Shown here in pieces: positions 32,862-41,126 of a stretch of DNA of 64,000 nucleotides. How positions within the stretch are numbered: the first letter of the stretch is position 1; each line of letters opens with the position of its first letter. The notes under the pieces are model-generated. The model was given only the letters and a program-made list of their open reading frames with translations. It did not search any database and had not been told where the DNA came from. This stretch comes from Mobilicoccus massiliensis (GTDB lineage: Bacteria; Actinomycetota; Actinomycetes; Actinomycetales; Dermatophilaceae). Both the position numbers and the translations under genes were made by a program. The stretch covers positions 248,001 to 312,000 of the forward strand of contig NZ_LN651327.1 of NCBI RefSeq assembly GCF_000826525.2. The letters are read 5' to 3'.

Positions 32862-34133
32862 ATGGCCACGACTCCATCCGCCGCGGCGGCCCCCGAACCA
32901 CGGCGCAAGAAGCTCGACCTCTCCGGCGTCCAGAAGTTCGGGCGCTCACTCATGCTGCCCATCGCGGCGCTGCCCGTCGCGGGACTCATGCTGCGGCTCG
33001 GTGCCGACGACATGCTCGGCAAGGACGGCCTGGGCTGGGGACCGGTCGCGGCGGTCGTCGGAGCCGGTGGCGCCGCGATCTTCGACCACCTGCCGCTGCT
33101 GTTCGCGCTCGGCATCGCCATCGGCATGGCGCGCAAGTCCGACGGGTCGACCGCGCTCGCGGCCGTCGTCGGCTACCTCACGTACGAGGCCGTGCTCAAG
33201 GCGATGAGCCCGGTCGTGCTCGCCGGCAAGACCGACGTCAAGGGCGAGCCGCTCATGATCAACTTCGGTGTCCTCGGCGGTGTGCTCGTCGGCCTCATCG
33301 CGGCGTGGCTCTGGCAGCGCTACCACCGCACCAAGCTGCCCGACTACCTCGCGTTCTTCGGTGGACGCCGGTTCGTGCCGATCATCACCGCGTTCGCCTG
33401 CCTTGCGCTCGCCGTGGTCATGTCGTTCCTCTACCCCGCCTTCAACGCGGGCCTGACCGCACTGGGGGAGTGGGTCGCGGCCAACGCCGTCGTCGGCGGC
33501 TTCGTGTACGGCACCGCCAACCGCTTGCTCATCCCGCTCGGCCTGCACCACATCCTCAACTCCGTGCCGTGGTTCGTCCTCGGCGACTACACGACGGCCT
33601 CGGGTGGTGTGGTCCACGGCGACATCGCCCGGTTCCTCAGTGGCGACCCGAGCGCCGGTGCCTTCATGACGGGCTTCTTCCCGATCATGATGTTCGCCCT
33701 GCCCGCCGCCGCCCTCGCGATTGCGCACGAGGCCCGCCCGAACGCGAAGAAGGCCACGACCGGTCTCATGGTCTCGGTCGCGCTCACGGCGTTCCTCACC
33801 GGAATCACCGAGCCGCTGGAGTTCTCGTTCATGTACGTCGCGTTCCCGCTGTACGTGATCCACGCCGTGCTCACGGGTACGTCGTTGGCGCTGGTGAACG
33901 CGCTGGGCATCCGCGACGGCTTCAGCTTCTCCGCCGGTCTGTTCGACTACATGCTCAACTTCCGCATCGCCGAGCAACCGGTGTGGCTGCTCGCCATCGG
34001 CCTCGGATACGCGGTGATCTACTACGTGCTGTTCCGGTTCGTCATCCGCAAGTGGAACCTGCGTACCCCGGGTCGTGAGGACGACGACACGGCGGTCGCG
34101 GAGTCCGGCGTGACGGCCGACGAGAAGGCCTGA
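32862..34133 (+). CDS. PTS EIIC component, N-acetylglucosamine/glucose type
   Basis: 423 residues, about 10 membrane helices. YGTANRLLIPLGLHHILNSV and GITEPLEFSFMYVAFPLYVIHAVLTG are the marks of the GlcNAc branch (NagE-like). It carries the sugar across the membrane and hands it to EIIB. The transport unit is thus split over two divergent transcripts with a 150-bp shared promoter region. A NagD-type phosphatase is next. Confidence 0.9.
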   Translation: MATTPSAAAAPEPRRKKLDLSGVQKFGRSLMLPIAALPVAGLMLRLGADDMLGKDGLGWGPVAAVVGAGGAAIFDHLPLLFALGIAIGMARKSDGSTALAAVVGYLTYEAVLKAMSPVVLAGKTDVKGEPLMINFGVLGGVLVGLIAAWLWQRYHRTKLPDYLAFFGGRRFVPIITAFACLALAVVMSFLYPAFNAGLTALGEWVAANAVVGGFVYGTANRLLIPLGLHHILNSVPWFVLGDYTTASGGVVHGDIARFLSGDPSAGAFMTGFFPIMMFALPAAALAIAHEARPNAKKATTGLMVSVALTAFLTGITEPLEFSFMYVAFPLYVIHAVLTGTSLALVNALGIRDGFSFSAGLFDYMLNFRIAEQPVWLLAIGLGYAVIYYVLFRFVIRKWNLRTPGREDDDTAVAESGVTADEKA

Positions 34134-34163
34134 CCGCGCACGCACTGGAGGCGCAACCGCAGC

Positions 34164-34197
34164 GACCCGGTCTCGACTACTCGCTCGAGGCCGGGTC
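34164..34197. terminator. Convergent hairpin terminator
   Basis: Arms at 34164-34176 and 34185-34197 (GACCCGG paired with CCGGGTC, then TCTCGA with TCGAGG allowing one G-U) around an 8-base loop. It lies between EIIC and the NagD-type gene and runs into the last codons of the latter. Confidence 0.55.
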
Positions 34198-35016
34198 GTC
34201 GTCGCGCGGAGCGCGTTCGCCGACGAGGTCGACGACGTCGGCGATCGAGTCGGCGACGCGGGTGGCGCGGAAGGGGAAGGTGTCGACGAGGTCGGGCCGG
34301 GTGGAGCCGGAGAGCACGAGGATCGTGCGCATGCCGACCTCGAGGCCGCTGATGATGTCGGTGTCCATGCGGTCGCCGATCATCACGGTGTGCTCGGAGT
34401 GCGCCTCGATGCGGTTGAGTGCCGTCCGCATCATCAGCGGGTTGGGCTTGCCCACGTAGTACGGGGTGCGGCCGGTGGCGGCGGTGATGAGCGCGGCCAC
34501 GGATCCGGTCGCCGGAAGGCTGCCGGCCGGCGAGGGGCCGGTGACGTCGGGGTTGGTCGCGATGAACCTCGCCCCCCGCTCGATGAGACGGATCGCCGTG
34601 GTGATCGCCTCGAACGAATACGTGCGGGTCTCACCGAGAACGACGTAATCGGGGTCCCGCGCGCTCATCGTGTACCCCTCCTCGTACAGCGCCGTCGTGA
34701 GCCCGGCCTCGCCGATGACGTAGGCCGAGCCGTCGGGCCGCTGGTCGGCGAGGAACCGCGCCGTGGCGAGGGCAGAGGTCCAGATCGCGTCCTCCGGCAC
34801 GTCGATCCCGCTGCCGAGCAGGCGCGCTCGCAGGTCGCGCGGGGTGTAGATCGAGTTGTTCGTCAACACCTGGAACCGCAGACCGTGACTCTTGAGCGCC
34901 TCGATGAAATCCGCCGCACCGGGGATCGCCTGTTCCTCGTGGACGAGGACACCGTCCATGTCGGTGAGCCACGAGTCGACGTGCGCGGCGTGCGGAGGGG
35001 GAGGTGAGATGGCCAT
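34177..35016 (-). CDS. HAD-IIA phosphatase, NagD-like
   Basis: 279 residues. HAD motif I is DSWLTDMDGVL near 15, motif II VLTNNS, the cap-type IIA middle part, and motif III/IV GKPNPLMM and MIGDRMDTDIISG. NagD-like enzymes hydrolyse sugar phosphates or nucleoside monophosphates. Its place beside a GlcNAc-type PTS may be linked or chance. Confidence 0.88.
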   Translation of the reverse strand: MAISPPPPHAAHVDSWLTDMDGVLVHEEQAIPGAADFIEALKSHGLRFQVLTNNSIYTPRDLRARLLGSGIDVPEDAIWTSALATARFLADQRPDGSAYVIGEAGLTTALYEEGYTMSARDPDYVVLGETRTYSFEAITTAIRLIERGARFIATNPDVTGPSPAGSLPATGSVAALITAATGRTPYYVGKPNPLMMRTALNRIEAHSEHTVMIGDRMDTDIISGLEVGMRTILVLSGSTRPDLVDTFPFRATRVADSIADVVDLVGERAPRDDDPASSE

Positions 35017-35053
35017 GGCGCGATTGTGCCCCGCCGTGGCCGCTCCTGCCGGG

Positions 35054-35368
35054 TCAGGCGCCTCCGGCGATCTCGCGCAACGCCGCGAGATGGGCGTCGA
35101 ACGCTCGCCGACCCGCGGGAGTGAGCTTGAGCCACGTGCGCGGCCGTTTACCGACGTAGCCCTTCTTGATCGCCACGTACCCCGCCTGTTCGAGGGCCTG
35201 CGACTGCTTGGAGAGCACCGAGTCGCTCACCTCGATCGCGTCGCGCACGGCCGCGAACTCCGCGTTGTCGACCTTGGCGAGGGCCGCGACGATGCTGAAC
35301 CGCACGGGAGCGTGGATGACGTCGTCGAGGCGGTGGCGCGCGTGTTCGCGCTGGTCGGGCAGGCTCAT
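35054..35368 (-). CDS. Winged-helix regulator (HTH DNA-binding domain, MarR/ArsR-like)
   Basis: 104 residues. HAPVRFSIVAALAKVDNAEFAAV, then VSDSVLSKQSQALEQAGYVAIKKGYVGKRPRTWLKLTPAGRRAF: a winged helix of the type found beside small membrane proteins in actinobacteria. Overlaps the membrane-protein gene by ATGA (35365-35368). The palindrome at 35879 upstream of the pair is a possible operator. Confidence 0.85.
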   Translation of the reverse strand: MSLPDQREHARHRLDDVIHAPVRFSIVAALAKVDNAEFAAVRDAIEVSDSVLSKQSQALEQAGYVAIKKGYVGKRPRTWLKLTPAGRRAFDAHLAALREIAGGA

Positions 35369-35805
35369 CGGTGGTGTCCCAGGCGCGCGATCGACCGGGC
35401 GGCGAGCACCGCGGGTGCCACGGTGAGCAGGGCGAGCAGCGCCGTGAGCGACCAGCTCGGGTTCTGCCCGGCGATGAGGGCGATGCCGAGTCCGTACATC
35501 GCCGACGTGCCCGCGATGCCCATGCCGTACCGGGAGCCGTAGCCCCGTGGTGCCGCGGTCACCGTGCGCTGCCAGCGCAGGAGCAGCAGGATCGCGACGA
35601 CGTAGAGCCCCATCGCCACGGCAAGACCCCACGGGTGGTCGCCGAGGGCGCGCACGAAGAGCAACACGGCTGCCATGGCAGCCCCGATGCCGACGAGCAC
35701 GCGCTGTAGAACGCGCAGGTCACGGCCGGTGACGACCGAGATGCCGGAGGCCTCGTCGAGGGAGCGTCGCGCCTCGTCGGCGGTGGGACGGGTGTGGTCG
35801 GTCAT
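35365..35805 (-). CDS. Small membrane protein, four helices
   Basis: 146 residues. Polar N-terminus of about 45 residues, then four predicted helices (VLVGIGAAMAAVLLFV, LAVAMGLYVVAILLLL, GIAGTSAMYGLGIALI, LTALLALLTVAPAVLA). No known domain recognised. AAAGGAA lies six bases before the ATG. Cotranscribed with the regulator; the pair probably forms a sensory or stress unit. Confidence 0.8.
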   Translation of the reverse strand: MTDHTRPTADEARRSLDEASGISVVTGRDLRVLQRVLVGIGAAMAAVLLFVRALGDHPWGLAVAMGLYVVAILLLLRWQRTVTAAPRGYGSRYGMGIAGTSAMYGLGIALIAGQNPSWSLTALLALLTVAPAVLAARSIARLGHHR

Positions 35806-35878
35806 GGCCGTTCCTTTCGTCGGAGGGCCGGCGGGGAGTACCTGCCGGACCGGAACATGGAAGAACAGTAGCAACCAG

Positions 35879-35893
35879 TTTCCGAAGTGGAAA
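35879..35893. promoter_or_regulatory. Palindrome, possible operator of the regulator/membrane-protein pair
   Basis: TTTCC-GAAGT-GGAAA: 5-bp arms around 5 bases, 74 bp upstream of the 35805 start. In this GC-rich window it is the most AT-rich palindrome of the gap. The link to the winged-helix regulator is inferred. Confidence 0.35.
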
Positions 35894-35963
35894 GCACTTG
35901 CCGTGATCGTTCTCGTCCCGGCGACCGCACGCGGCCGCGACCGATTCGTCCGACACTGGAGGC

Positions 35964-36530
35964 ATGAGCGATACGCAGGTGGAGACGTCCCTCGACGAGA
36001 TCACCCTTCATGCGGCGACCGCGATGCGTGAGCTGCTCGACGTGGCCGGAGTACGGCCGGGGCGCCTCGTCGTTCTCGGCGCGAGCAGCAGCGAGATCCG
36101 CGGCGGGCGCATCGGCAAGTACGGCAGCCAGGAGGTCGGCGAGGCGGTGATCGCCGGGATCCGCCCGGTCGTCGCCGAGCACGACGTGCGTCTCGCGGTC
36201 CAGGGCTGCGAACACATCAACCGCGCACTGGTCGTCGACCGGGAGTACGCCGAAGCCGAGCGGCTCGAGATCGTCTCGGTCGTGCCCGCGCTCGAGGCCG
36301 GGGGTGCGGTGAGTCGTGCCGCGTTCGTCAGCGCCGAGGACCCGGTCATCGTGGAGCGGGTCGTGGCCGACGCGGGACTCGATATCGGTGACACCGAGGT
36401 CGCGATGCACGTGCGCTGGGTGCAGATCCCCCTGCGCCTGCAGGCCAACCAGGTGGGGGCGGCCCGGGTCACGGCGGTACGCAGCCGCCCCAGGCTCATC
36501 GGCGGGGAACGAGCGCACTACCGGCTATGA
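35964..36530 (+). CDS. DUF436 (TIGR01440/UPF0340) family protein
   Basis: 188 residues, full family length. Seen: LVVLGASSSEIRGGRIGKYGSQEV, LAVQGCEHINRALVVDRE, VEAGGAVSRAAF-type stretch, and RPRLIGGERAHY at the end. Homologue of Bacillus YwlG; function unknown. Ends with a 6-bp overlap of the convergent TRIC-family gene. Confidence 0.88.
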   Translation: MSDTQVETSLDEITLHAATAMRELLDVAGVRPGRLVVLGASSSEIRGGRIGKYGSQEVGEAVIAGIRPVVAEHDVRLAVQGCEHINRALVVDREYAEAERLEIVSVVPALEAGGAVSRAAFVSAEDPVIVERVVADAGLDIGDTEVAMHVRWVQIPLRLQANQVGAARVTAVRSRPRLIGGERAHYRL

Positions 36531-37190
36531 CGGTGGGGGCCGTCTCGGCGTGGACGGTCCCGCGAGGGGGAGTTGCCAACCCTGCCGCAGAGCCAACCCG
36601 CGAAAGCCCACGACGAGCACGATGACGAGGATCTCGACCGGGCCGACACGGTGGTACGGGTTGAATCCCAGGTGATCCGTCAGCGCGACGAGCGAGGCCC
36701 CCACCGCTGCCGGCACCGCGTACAGACCGCCGTCCGGCCTGATGACCTGCGGCACCTCGCGAGCGACGATGTCGCGCAACAGTCCGCCGCCGACCGCGGT
36801 CGTCACCCCCATGAGCGTCGCGCCGATCGCGTTGAGCCCGTGCTCGAGCGCGATGAGCGTGCCGCTGACGCAGAAGAGCGCGAGACCACCGGCGTCGAAC
36901 ATCAGCAGCGTGCGCCGGAACCGCCCCGGCGTCAGCCAGCCGAGACGCACGACGGCAGCCGCAAGAAGCGGCGGGACGAGATAGATCGGTGCGCCGAACG
37001 CCGTCGGCGCATGGATGCCGATGATGACGTCGCGCATGATCCCGCCGCCGAGGCCCGTGAGACCGCCGAGCAGCAGGGATCCGACGACATCGAACCGGCG
37101 TGACGTCGCGAGCAGGCAGCCCGACAGCGCGAAGCAGAACACCCCGAGCAGGTCGACGGTGAGCAGCAGGCTCGGGTCGAGTTCCGTCAT
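36525..37190 (-). CDS. Trimeric intracellular cation channel family protein (UPF0126/YadS)
   Basis: 221 residues, seven helices in an internal duplication: GGLTGLGGGIMRDVIIG in the first half and GVTTAVGGGLLRDIVARE in the second. The GGG..RD motif is the family mark. Prokaryotic members form K+-permeable trimers or carry glycine. Ends 6 bp inside the DUF436 gene. Confidence 0.9.
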   Translation of the reverse strand: MTELDPSLLLTVDLLGVFCFALSGCLLATSRRFDVVGSLLLGGLTGLGGGIMRDVIIGIHAPTAFGAPIYLVPPLLAAAVVRLGWLTPGRFRRTLLMFDAGGLALFCVSGTLIALEHGLNAIGATLMGVTTAVGGGLLRDIVAREVPQVIRPDGGLYAVPAAVGASLVALTDHLGFNPYHRVGPVEILVIVLVVGFRGLALRQGWQLPLAGPSTPRRPPPS

Positions 37191-37232
37191 CGACGCACTC
37201 CGGCGGTGGCCGCCGCGGTGTCGGTCAGCGGG

Positions 37233-38180
37233 TCAGTCACCGGGCACGTCGAGCACGATCTTGCCGGGGGTGTGCCCCTCCTCGAGGATCTCGTGCGCGC
37301 GGGCGACCTCTCGCAGGGGCAGGACCTCGGCGATCGTGAGCTCCAGCGTGCCGTCGGCGACCCGGGCGGCGAGCGCATCGAGGCGCTCGCGGTCGGGCGC
37401 GATCGAGGGGATCGAGACGTCGATGCCGCGCTCCTTGGCCGGGCCCACGTCGGCGAGCGACGGCAGCAGGACGAGGCGGCCGCCCTCGGCGAGGTGATCC
37501 ATCGACGGCTCGTAGGTGCCGAAGTAGACCGTGTCGATGATGACCGTCGGGCGCGGAGTGGCCTGCGTGAAGTCCTGCTCGTTGTAGTCGACCGGGATGG
37601 CGCCGACCGATTCGAGACGCTGCGCGTTGCGCGCCGACGCGGTGGCGTAGACCTGGGCACCGGCTGCACGGGCGAGTTGGACGGCCATGAAACCGACCCC
37701 GCCGCCCCCGCCGTGGACCAGCACGACATCGTCGGGCGTCACCTTCGCCAGATCCTCGACCGCGACCCACGCCGTGAGCCCGACGAGGGAGAGCCCGCCG
37801 AGCACGTGATCGTCGACGCCCTCCGGGGAGTGCGCGAGCGCCGCCTCGGGCAGCGCCGTGAGCTCCGCGTAGCAGTGACCCTTGTGGTCGAGCGGCGCCA
37901 TGCCGAACACCCGATCCCCGACCTCGAAACCCTCGACCCCGGCACCGACCTCCTCGATCGTGCCCGCGCACTCGCGGCCGAGCACGAGCGGAAAGTCCTC
38001 GTCGCGTAGTTGCGCGGCCATGCCCGACGAGCCGTCCCGGATCTTGTAGTCGAGCGGGTTGACCCCGGCGGCGGTCACCCGCACGACCACTTCACCCTCG
38101 CCCGCGTAGGGAGCAGGGAAGTCGTCGACGATCTCGAACTCGTCAGGGCTGCCAAAGCGATTGATGACGGCTGCGCGCAT
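37233..38180 (-). CDS. NADPH:quinone oxidoreductase, zinc-free MDR family
   Basis: 315 residues. MRAAVINRFGSPDEFEIV start, GVNPLDYKIRDG, LGRECAGTIEEVG, the cofactor motif VLVHGGGGGVGFMAVQLARAAG near 148, and HILEEGHTPGKIVLDV end. No structural-zinc Cys set. It reduces quinones or enones with NADPH. Its upstream side (38181-38603) is filled by the repeat array. Confidence 0.9.
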   Translation of the reverse strand: MRAAVINRFGSPDEFEIVDDFPAPYAGEGEVVVRVTAAGVNPLDYKIRDGSSGMAAQLRDEDFPLVLGRECAGTIEEVGAGVEGFEVGDRVFGMAPLDHKGHCYAELTALPEAALAHSPEGVDDHVLGGLSLVGLTAWVAVEDLAKVTPDDVVLVHGGGGGVGFMAVQLARAAGAQVYATASARNAQRLESVGAIPVDYNEQDFTQATPRPTVIIDTVYFGTYEPSMDHLAEGGRLVLLPSLADVGPAKERGIDVSIPSIAPDRERLDALAARVADGTLELTIAEVLPLREVARAHEILEEGHTPGKIVLDVPGD

Positions 38181-38603
38181 GGGTCGATTCTTGCGTGTCC
38201 CCGCCTGCATCCCAAGACGCGACGCCGAATGCGTTCGAGGCGTCGCCCAACTCACGGCGGTGGAGTGCCAGGACCGCCGTCGTCCACGACGCTCGGACAG
38301 GCGGTTTCGGGCGGGCTCGGCGCTCGGACAGGCGGTTCGGTCGGCACGCGGAGCTCGCACAGGCGGTTCGGTCCGGACGCGGCGCTCGGACAGGCGGTTC
38401 GGTCCGGACGCGGCGCTCGGACAGGCGGTTTGGTCGGACGGAAGCGCCTGTTTGAGTGGGAGGGGCGGGGTCGGTGTGCTCGGATACGGCGCTCGGACAG
38501 GCGGTTTGGTCGGGTGGAAGTGCCTGTTTGAGCGGAGGGGGCCTGCGTGTGGGCCTGTGCGGTGGTGGAAGTGCCTGTTCGAGCGGGGTTCTAGGGTGGG
38601 CTC
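38181..38603. repeat. 31-bp tandem array built from a hairpin element
   Basis: Five copies of a unit containing GCTCGGACAGGCGGTT start at 38291, 38322, 38353, 38384 and 38415, exactly 31 bp apart; a sixth copy is at 38491. Inverted forms (GCCTGTTTGAG or GCCTGTTCGAG) are at about 38447, 38522 and 38573. The element is a drifted form of CGCTCGAACAGGC from the hairpin at 16459. The 110 bases before the array (38181-38290) hold nothing I can name. No gene is supported, although readings without stops exist. Confidence 0.8.
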
Positions 38604-39503
38604 ATGCCTCGAGGTCTGTTCGCCGGGTTGGCGACGCTCGACGTCGTCAGTCACGTGGAGCGGGCGCCCGCGGCCGACGAGAAGGTCACCGCCACGTGGC
38701 AGTTGCTCGCCGGAGGCGGGCCCGCGCTCAACGCCGCGGTGGTCTTCGCGGCGCTCGGCGGCGAGGCGACGCTGCTCACCCGGCTCGGTGCCGGCGCCGT
38801 CGCCGACCTCGTCCGTGCCGATCTCGCGCGCTGCGGGGTCGAGATCCTCGACGTCGCGGGCGCCGACGCCGCACCGCCCGTCTCGAGCATCACCGTGGAG
38901 GCCGACGGCAGCCGACGGGTCGTCGGACTCGACGCCGTGGCCGGCGAGGACGACGAGCCGAACCCCGACCTCCCCGATGACACCGACGTGGTGCTCATCG
39001 ACGGCCACCATCCCGACCTCGCCGCCCACGCTCTCGACCACGGACGACGACTCCGCGTGCCGCGCATCCTCGACGCCGGACGCTGGAAGCCACCGATGGC
39101 CGAACTGCTTCCGCGGTGCACCGACGTCGTGGCGTCGGCCGGATTCCGACTCGACGGCGACGAGGATGACGTCGGCGACCGGCTCGAGCGGCTGCTCGGC
39201 ATCCTCGAGCCCGGTCCGCGGTCACTCGCTGCGGTGACCGCGGGCGCGGGTGTGATCCGATGGCGACGCCGCCGAGACGGCGTGGACGAATCCGGTGAGA
39301 TCACCCCTCCGCGGGTCGCGGCGATCGACACATTGGGAGCCGGCGACGCGCTGCACGGAGCGTACGCCTGGGCGTCGGTCGCCGGAGTCGCGCGCCCGCT
39401 CGCGACGGCGGCGCGCGTCGCCTCTCGCTCGTGCGAGACGCGTGGCACCCGTGCGTGGCTCGACCACGCGAGCGAGTACGCGCACGCCCGGGCGCAGCCC
39501 TGA
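38604..39503 (+). CDS. PfkB-family carbohydrate or nucleoside kinase
   Basis: 299 residues. GLATLDVV start, GGGPALNAAVVFAALGG near 37 (PfkB signature 1), and DTLGAGDALHGAYAW near 249 (signature 2 with the catalytic Asp). The usual Phe after GAGD.. is Leu here. Substrate not clear; it could act on ribose, fructose or similar. Followed by the repeat array at 39501. Confidence 0.85.
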   Translation: MPRGLFAGLATLDVVSHVERAPAADEKVTATWQLLAGGGPALNAAVVFAALGGEATLLTRLGAGAVADLVRADLARCGVEILDVAGADAAPPVSSITVEADGSRRVVGLDAVAGEDDEPNPDLPDDTDVVLIDGHHPDLAAHALDHGRRLRVPRILDAGRWKPPMAELLPRCTDVVASAGFRLDGDEDDVGDRLERLLGILEPGPRSLAAVTAGAGVIRWRRRRDGVDESGEITPPRVAAIDTLGAGDALHGAYAWASVAGVARPLATAARVASRSCETRGTRAWLDHASEYAHARAQP

Positions 39504-39803
39504 GAACGACGACGCCGCCCACGACGATCGTGGGTGTGCCTCGTGCCCCTGCTCGCGCACCTCCGACGCCTGAGAACGACGGCGGAGCCCCGAGGATGCG
39601 TGGGCATGCGTTGCGCACCTTCGGCTCCTGAGGGCGACGGCGGAGTCCGCGAGGATCGTGGGCGTGCTCGCGCACCTTCGGCTGTTGAGGTGGACAGCGG
39701 CGTCCACGACGATGCGTGGGTATGCCCGCGCGACCTTCGGCTCCTGAGAACGACGACGCCGCCCACGATGATCGTGGGCGGCGTCGGTGTGGGTGCGGGC
39801 GGG
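39501..39803. repeat. Tandem repeat of 57-70 bp units, ending in a terminator
   Basis: Five diverged units each start with TGAG (39501, 39571, 39629, 39686, 39745) and contain CGACG-CGGAG/CGCC, a cgatCGTGGG stretch, and in the middle copies CGCACCTTCGGCT. The unit is 70, 58, 57 and 59 bp long in turn. No gene is supported here. The last unit forms the palindrome at 39755-39785. Confidence 0.75.
39755..39785 (-). terminator. Palindromic terminator of the symporter gene
   Basis: GACGCCGCCCACGAT and its perfect inverse at 39771-39785, 15 bp each around one base. It lies 19 bp past the stop of the symporter gene (39804), in the last unit of the tandem repeat. Confidence 0.7.
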
Positions 39804-41015
39804 TCAGGCCACGACCTCGTCCGCGGGCTCGTACTTCTCGGGGTGGCGCCGGCGGTCACGGGCGGTCAGGGTGTCGACGACGGTCGCGATGGCCGCGTCG
39901 CCGGTGACGTTGGTCGCCGTGCCGAACGAGTCGATCGCGATGTACGTGGCGATCATGAGCCCGACCTGCGGCTCGGTGAATCCGAGCATCGAGCTGAGCA
40001 GGCCCGCGGCCGTCATGATCGCGCCGCCGGGAACACCGGGTGCCGCGACCATCGTGATGCCGAGCATCATGATGAAGCCGAGGATGAGCACCGGGTCGAT
40101 CGGCATGCCGTAGAGCATCATCACGGCGAGGGAGAACGACGTGATCTTCACCGTCGAGCCGGCGAGGTGGATCGTCGCGCACAGCGGGATGACGAACGAG
40201 GCCACCGGCTCGGAGACGCCGGACTTGATGGTCTGCCGCAGCGTGACGGGGATCGTCGCGGCCGACGACGACGTGCCGAGAGCGGTCGCGTACGCCGGGA
40301 GAAGCTCCTTGAGCATGCGGAACGGATTGCGCCGGGCGATCGCACCCGCGACGCAGTACTGGGTGAGCAACAGGATCACGGTGAGGGCGAACACCAGCAG
40401 GATCACGCCGAGGAACGTCGTGATGATGTTCCACACCTGACCGACGGTGGTCATGTTGAGGAAGATGCCGAAGATGTACAGCGGCAGCAGCGGGATGATG
40501 ACCGCGCTGATGACCTTGTTGATGATGTCGCGGAACTCGGAGAACCCGCGCTGGAGCACCTCACCGTCGACGACCGTGAGCGTGACGCCGACGACGAACG
40601 CGAGCACGAGGGCCGTCATGACGCCGAACACCGGCGCCATCTCGACGGTGAAGAACGGCTTGAGCAGGGCATCCTCGGGGTTGTCGAACGACGCGGCCCG
40701 GTGCCCGGCCAGCAGCATCGGCAGGAACGTCATGCTCGCCGCGAAGCCGAGAAGGCCGGCGAAGATGGTGGAGGCGTAGGCGATGGCCGTCGTGATGCCG
40801 AGCCACTTGCCCGCGCCCTTGCCGAGTTCGGAGATCGCGGGCGTGATGAGCCCGACGATGATGAGCGGGATGATGAACGACAGAAAGTTGCCGAACAGCC
40901 CGTTGAACGTCACGAAGATCCGCGTCAACCACTCGGGGAAGAACAACCCGCAGATGATGCCGAGGACGATCGCAATGAGGATGCGGGGGAGTAACCCGAG
41001 CTTCTTTGCACGCAT
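39804..41015 (-). CDS. Dicarboxylate/amino acid:cation symporter (DAACS family)
   Basis: 403 residues, eight helices and re-entrant loops. GTSSSAATIPVTLRQT is the family's HP1 serine-rich loop, MVAAPGVPGGAIMTAAGLL is HP2, and IAIDSFGTATNVTGDAAIA the closing motif. Carries glutamate, aspartate, serine or C4-dicarboxylates with H+ or Na+. ATG at 41015. Confidence 0.92.
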   Translation of the reverse strand: MRAKKLGLLPRILIAIVLGIICGLFFPEWLTRIFVTFNGLFGNFLSFIIPLIIVGLITPAISELGKGAGKWLGITTAIAYASTIFAGLLGFAASMTFLPMLLAGHRAASFDNPEDALLKPFFTVEMAPVFGVMTALVLAFVVGVTLTVVDGEVLQRGFSEFRDIINKVISAVIIPLLPLYIFGIFLNMTTVGQVWNIITTFLGVILLVFALTVILLLTQYCVAGAIARRNPFRMLKELLPAYATALGTSSSAATIPVTLRQTIKSGVSEPVASFVIPLCATIHLAGSTVKITSFSLAVMMLYGMPIDPVLILGFIMMLGITMVAAPGVPGGAIMTAAGLLSSMLGFTEPQVGLMIATYIAIDSFGTATNVTGDAAIATVVDTLTARDRRRHPEKYEPADEVVA

Positions 41016-41126
41016 AAGCGCAGGGTAGAGGGGCGTGCAAGTGGCCGCGGCGAGCAGGCGGCGGTGAGTCCTATATCACGTCGATTCTGGGAACATTCTT
41101 CGAACAAGTCGGACGAACGCCCCGCG

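Noticed and set aside
38291..38445. CRISPR-like array
   Set aside because: The step is a constant 31 bp with no unique spacers, and no cas genes are present; it is a simple tandem repeat.
38195..39237. Open frames through the 31-bp array as coding genes
   Set aside because: Reading frames follow the repeat rather than codon structure; 31 is not a multiple of three, and no ribosome site or domain is seen.
41068..41083. GTGAGTCCTATATCAC upstream of the symporter as a Crp site
   Set aside because: The half-sites are 8 rather than 6 bases apart, so it does not fit the Crp consensus.
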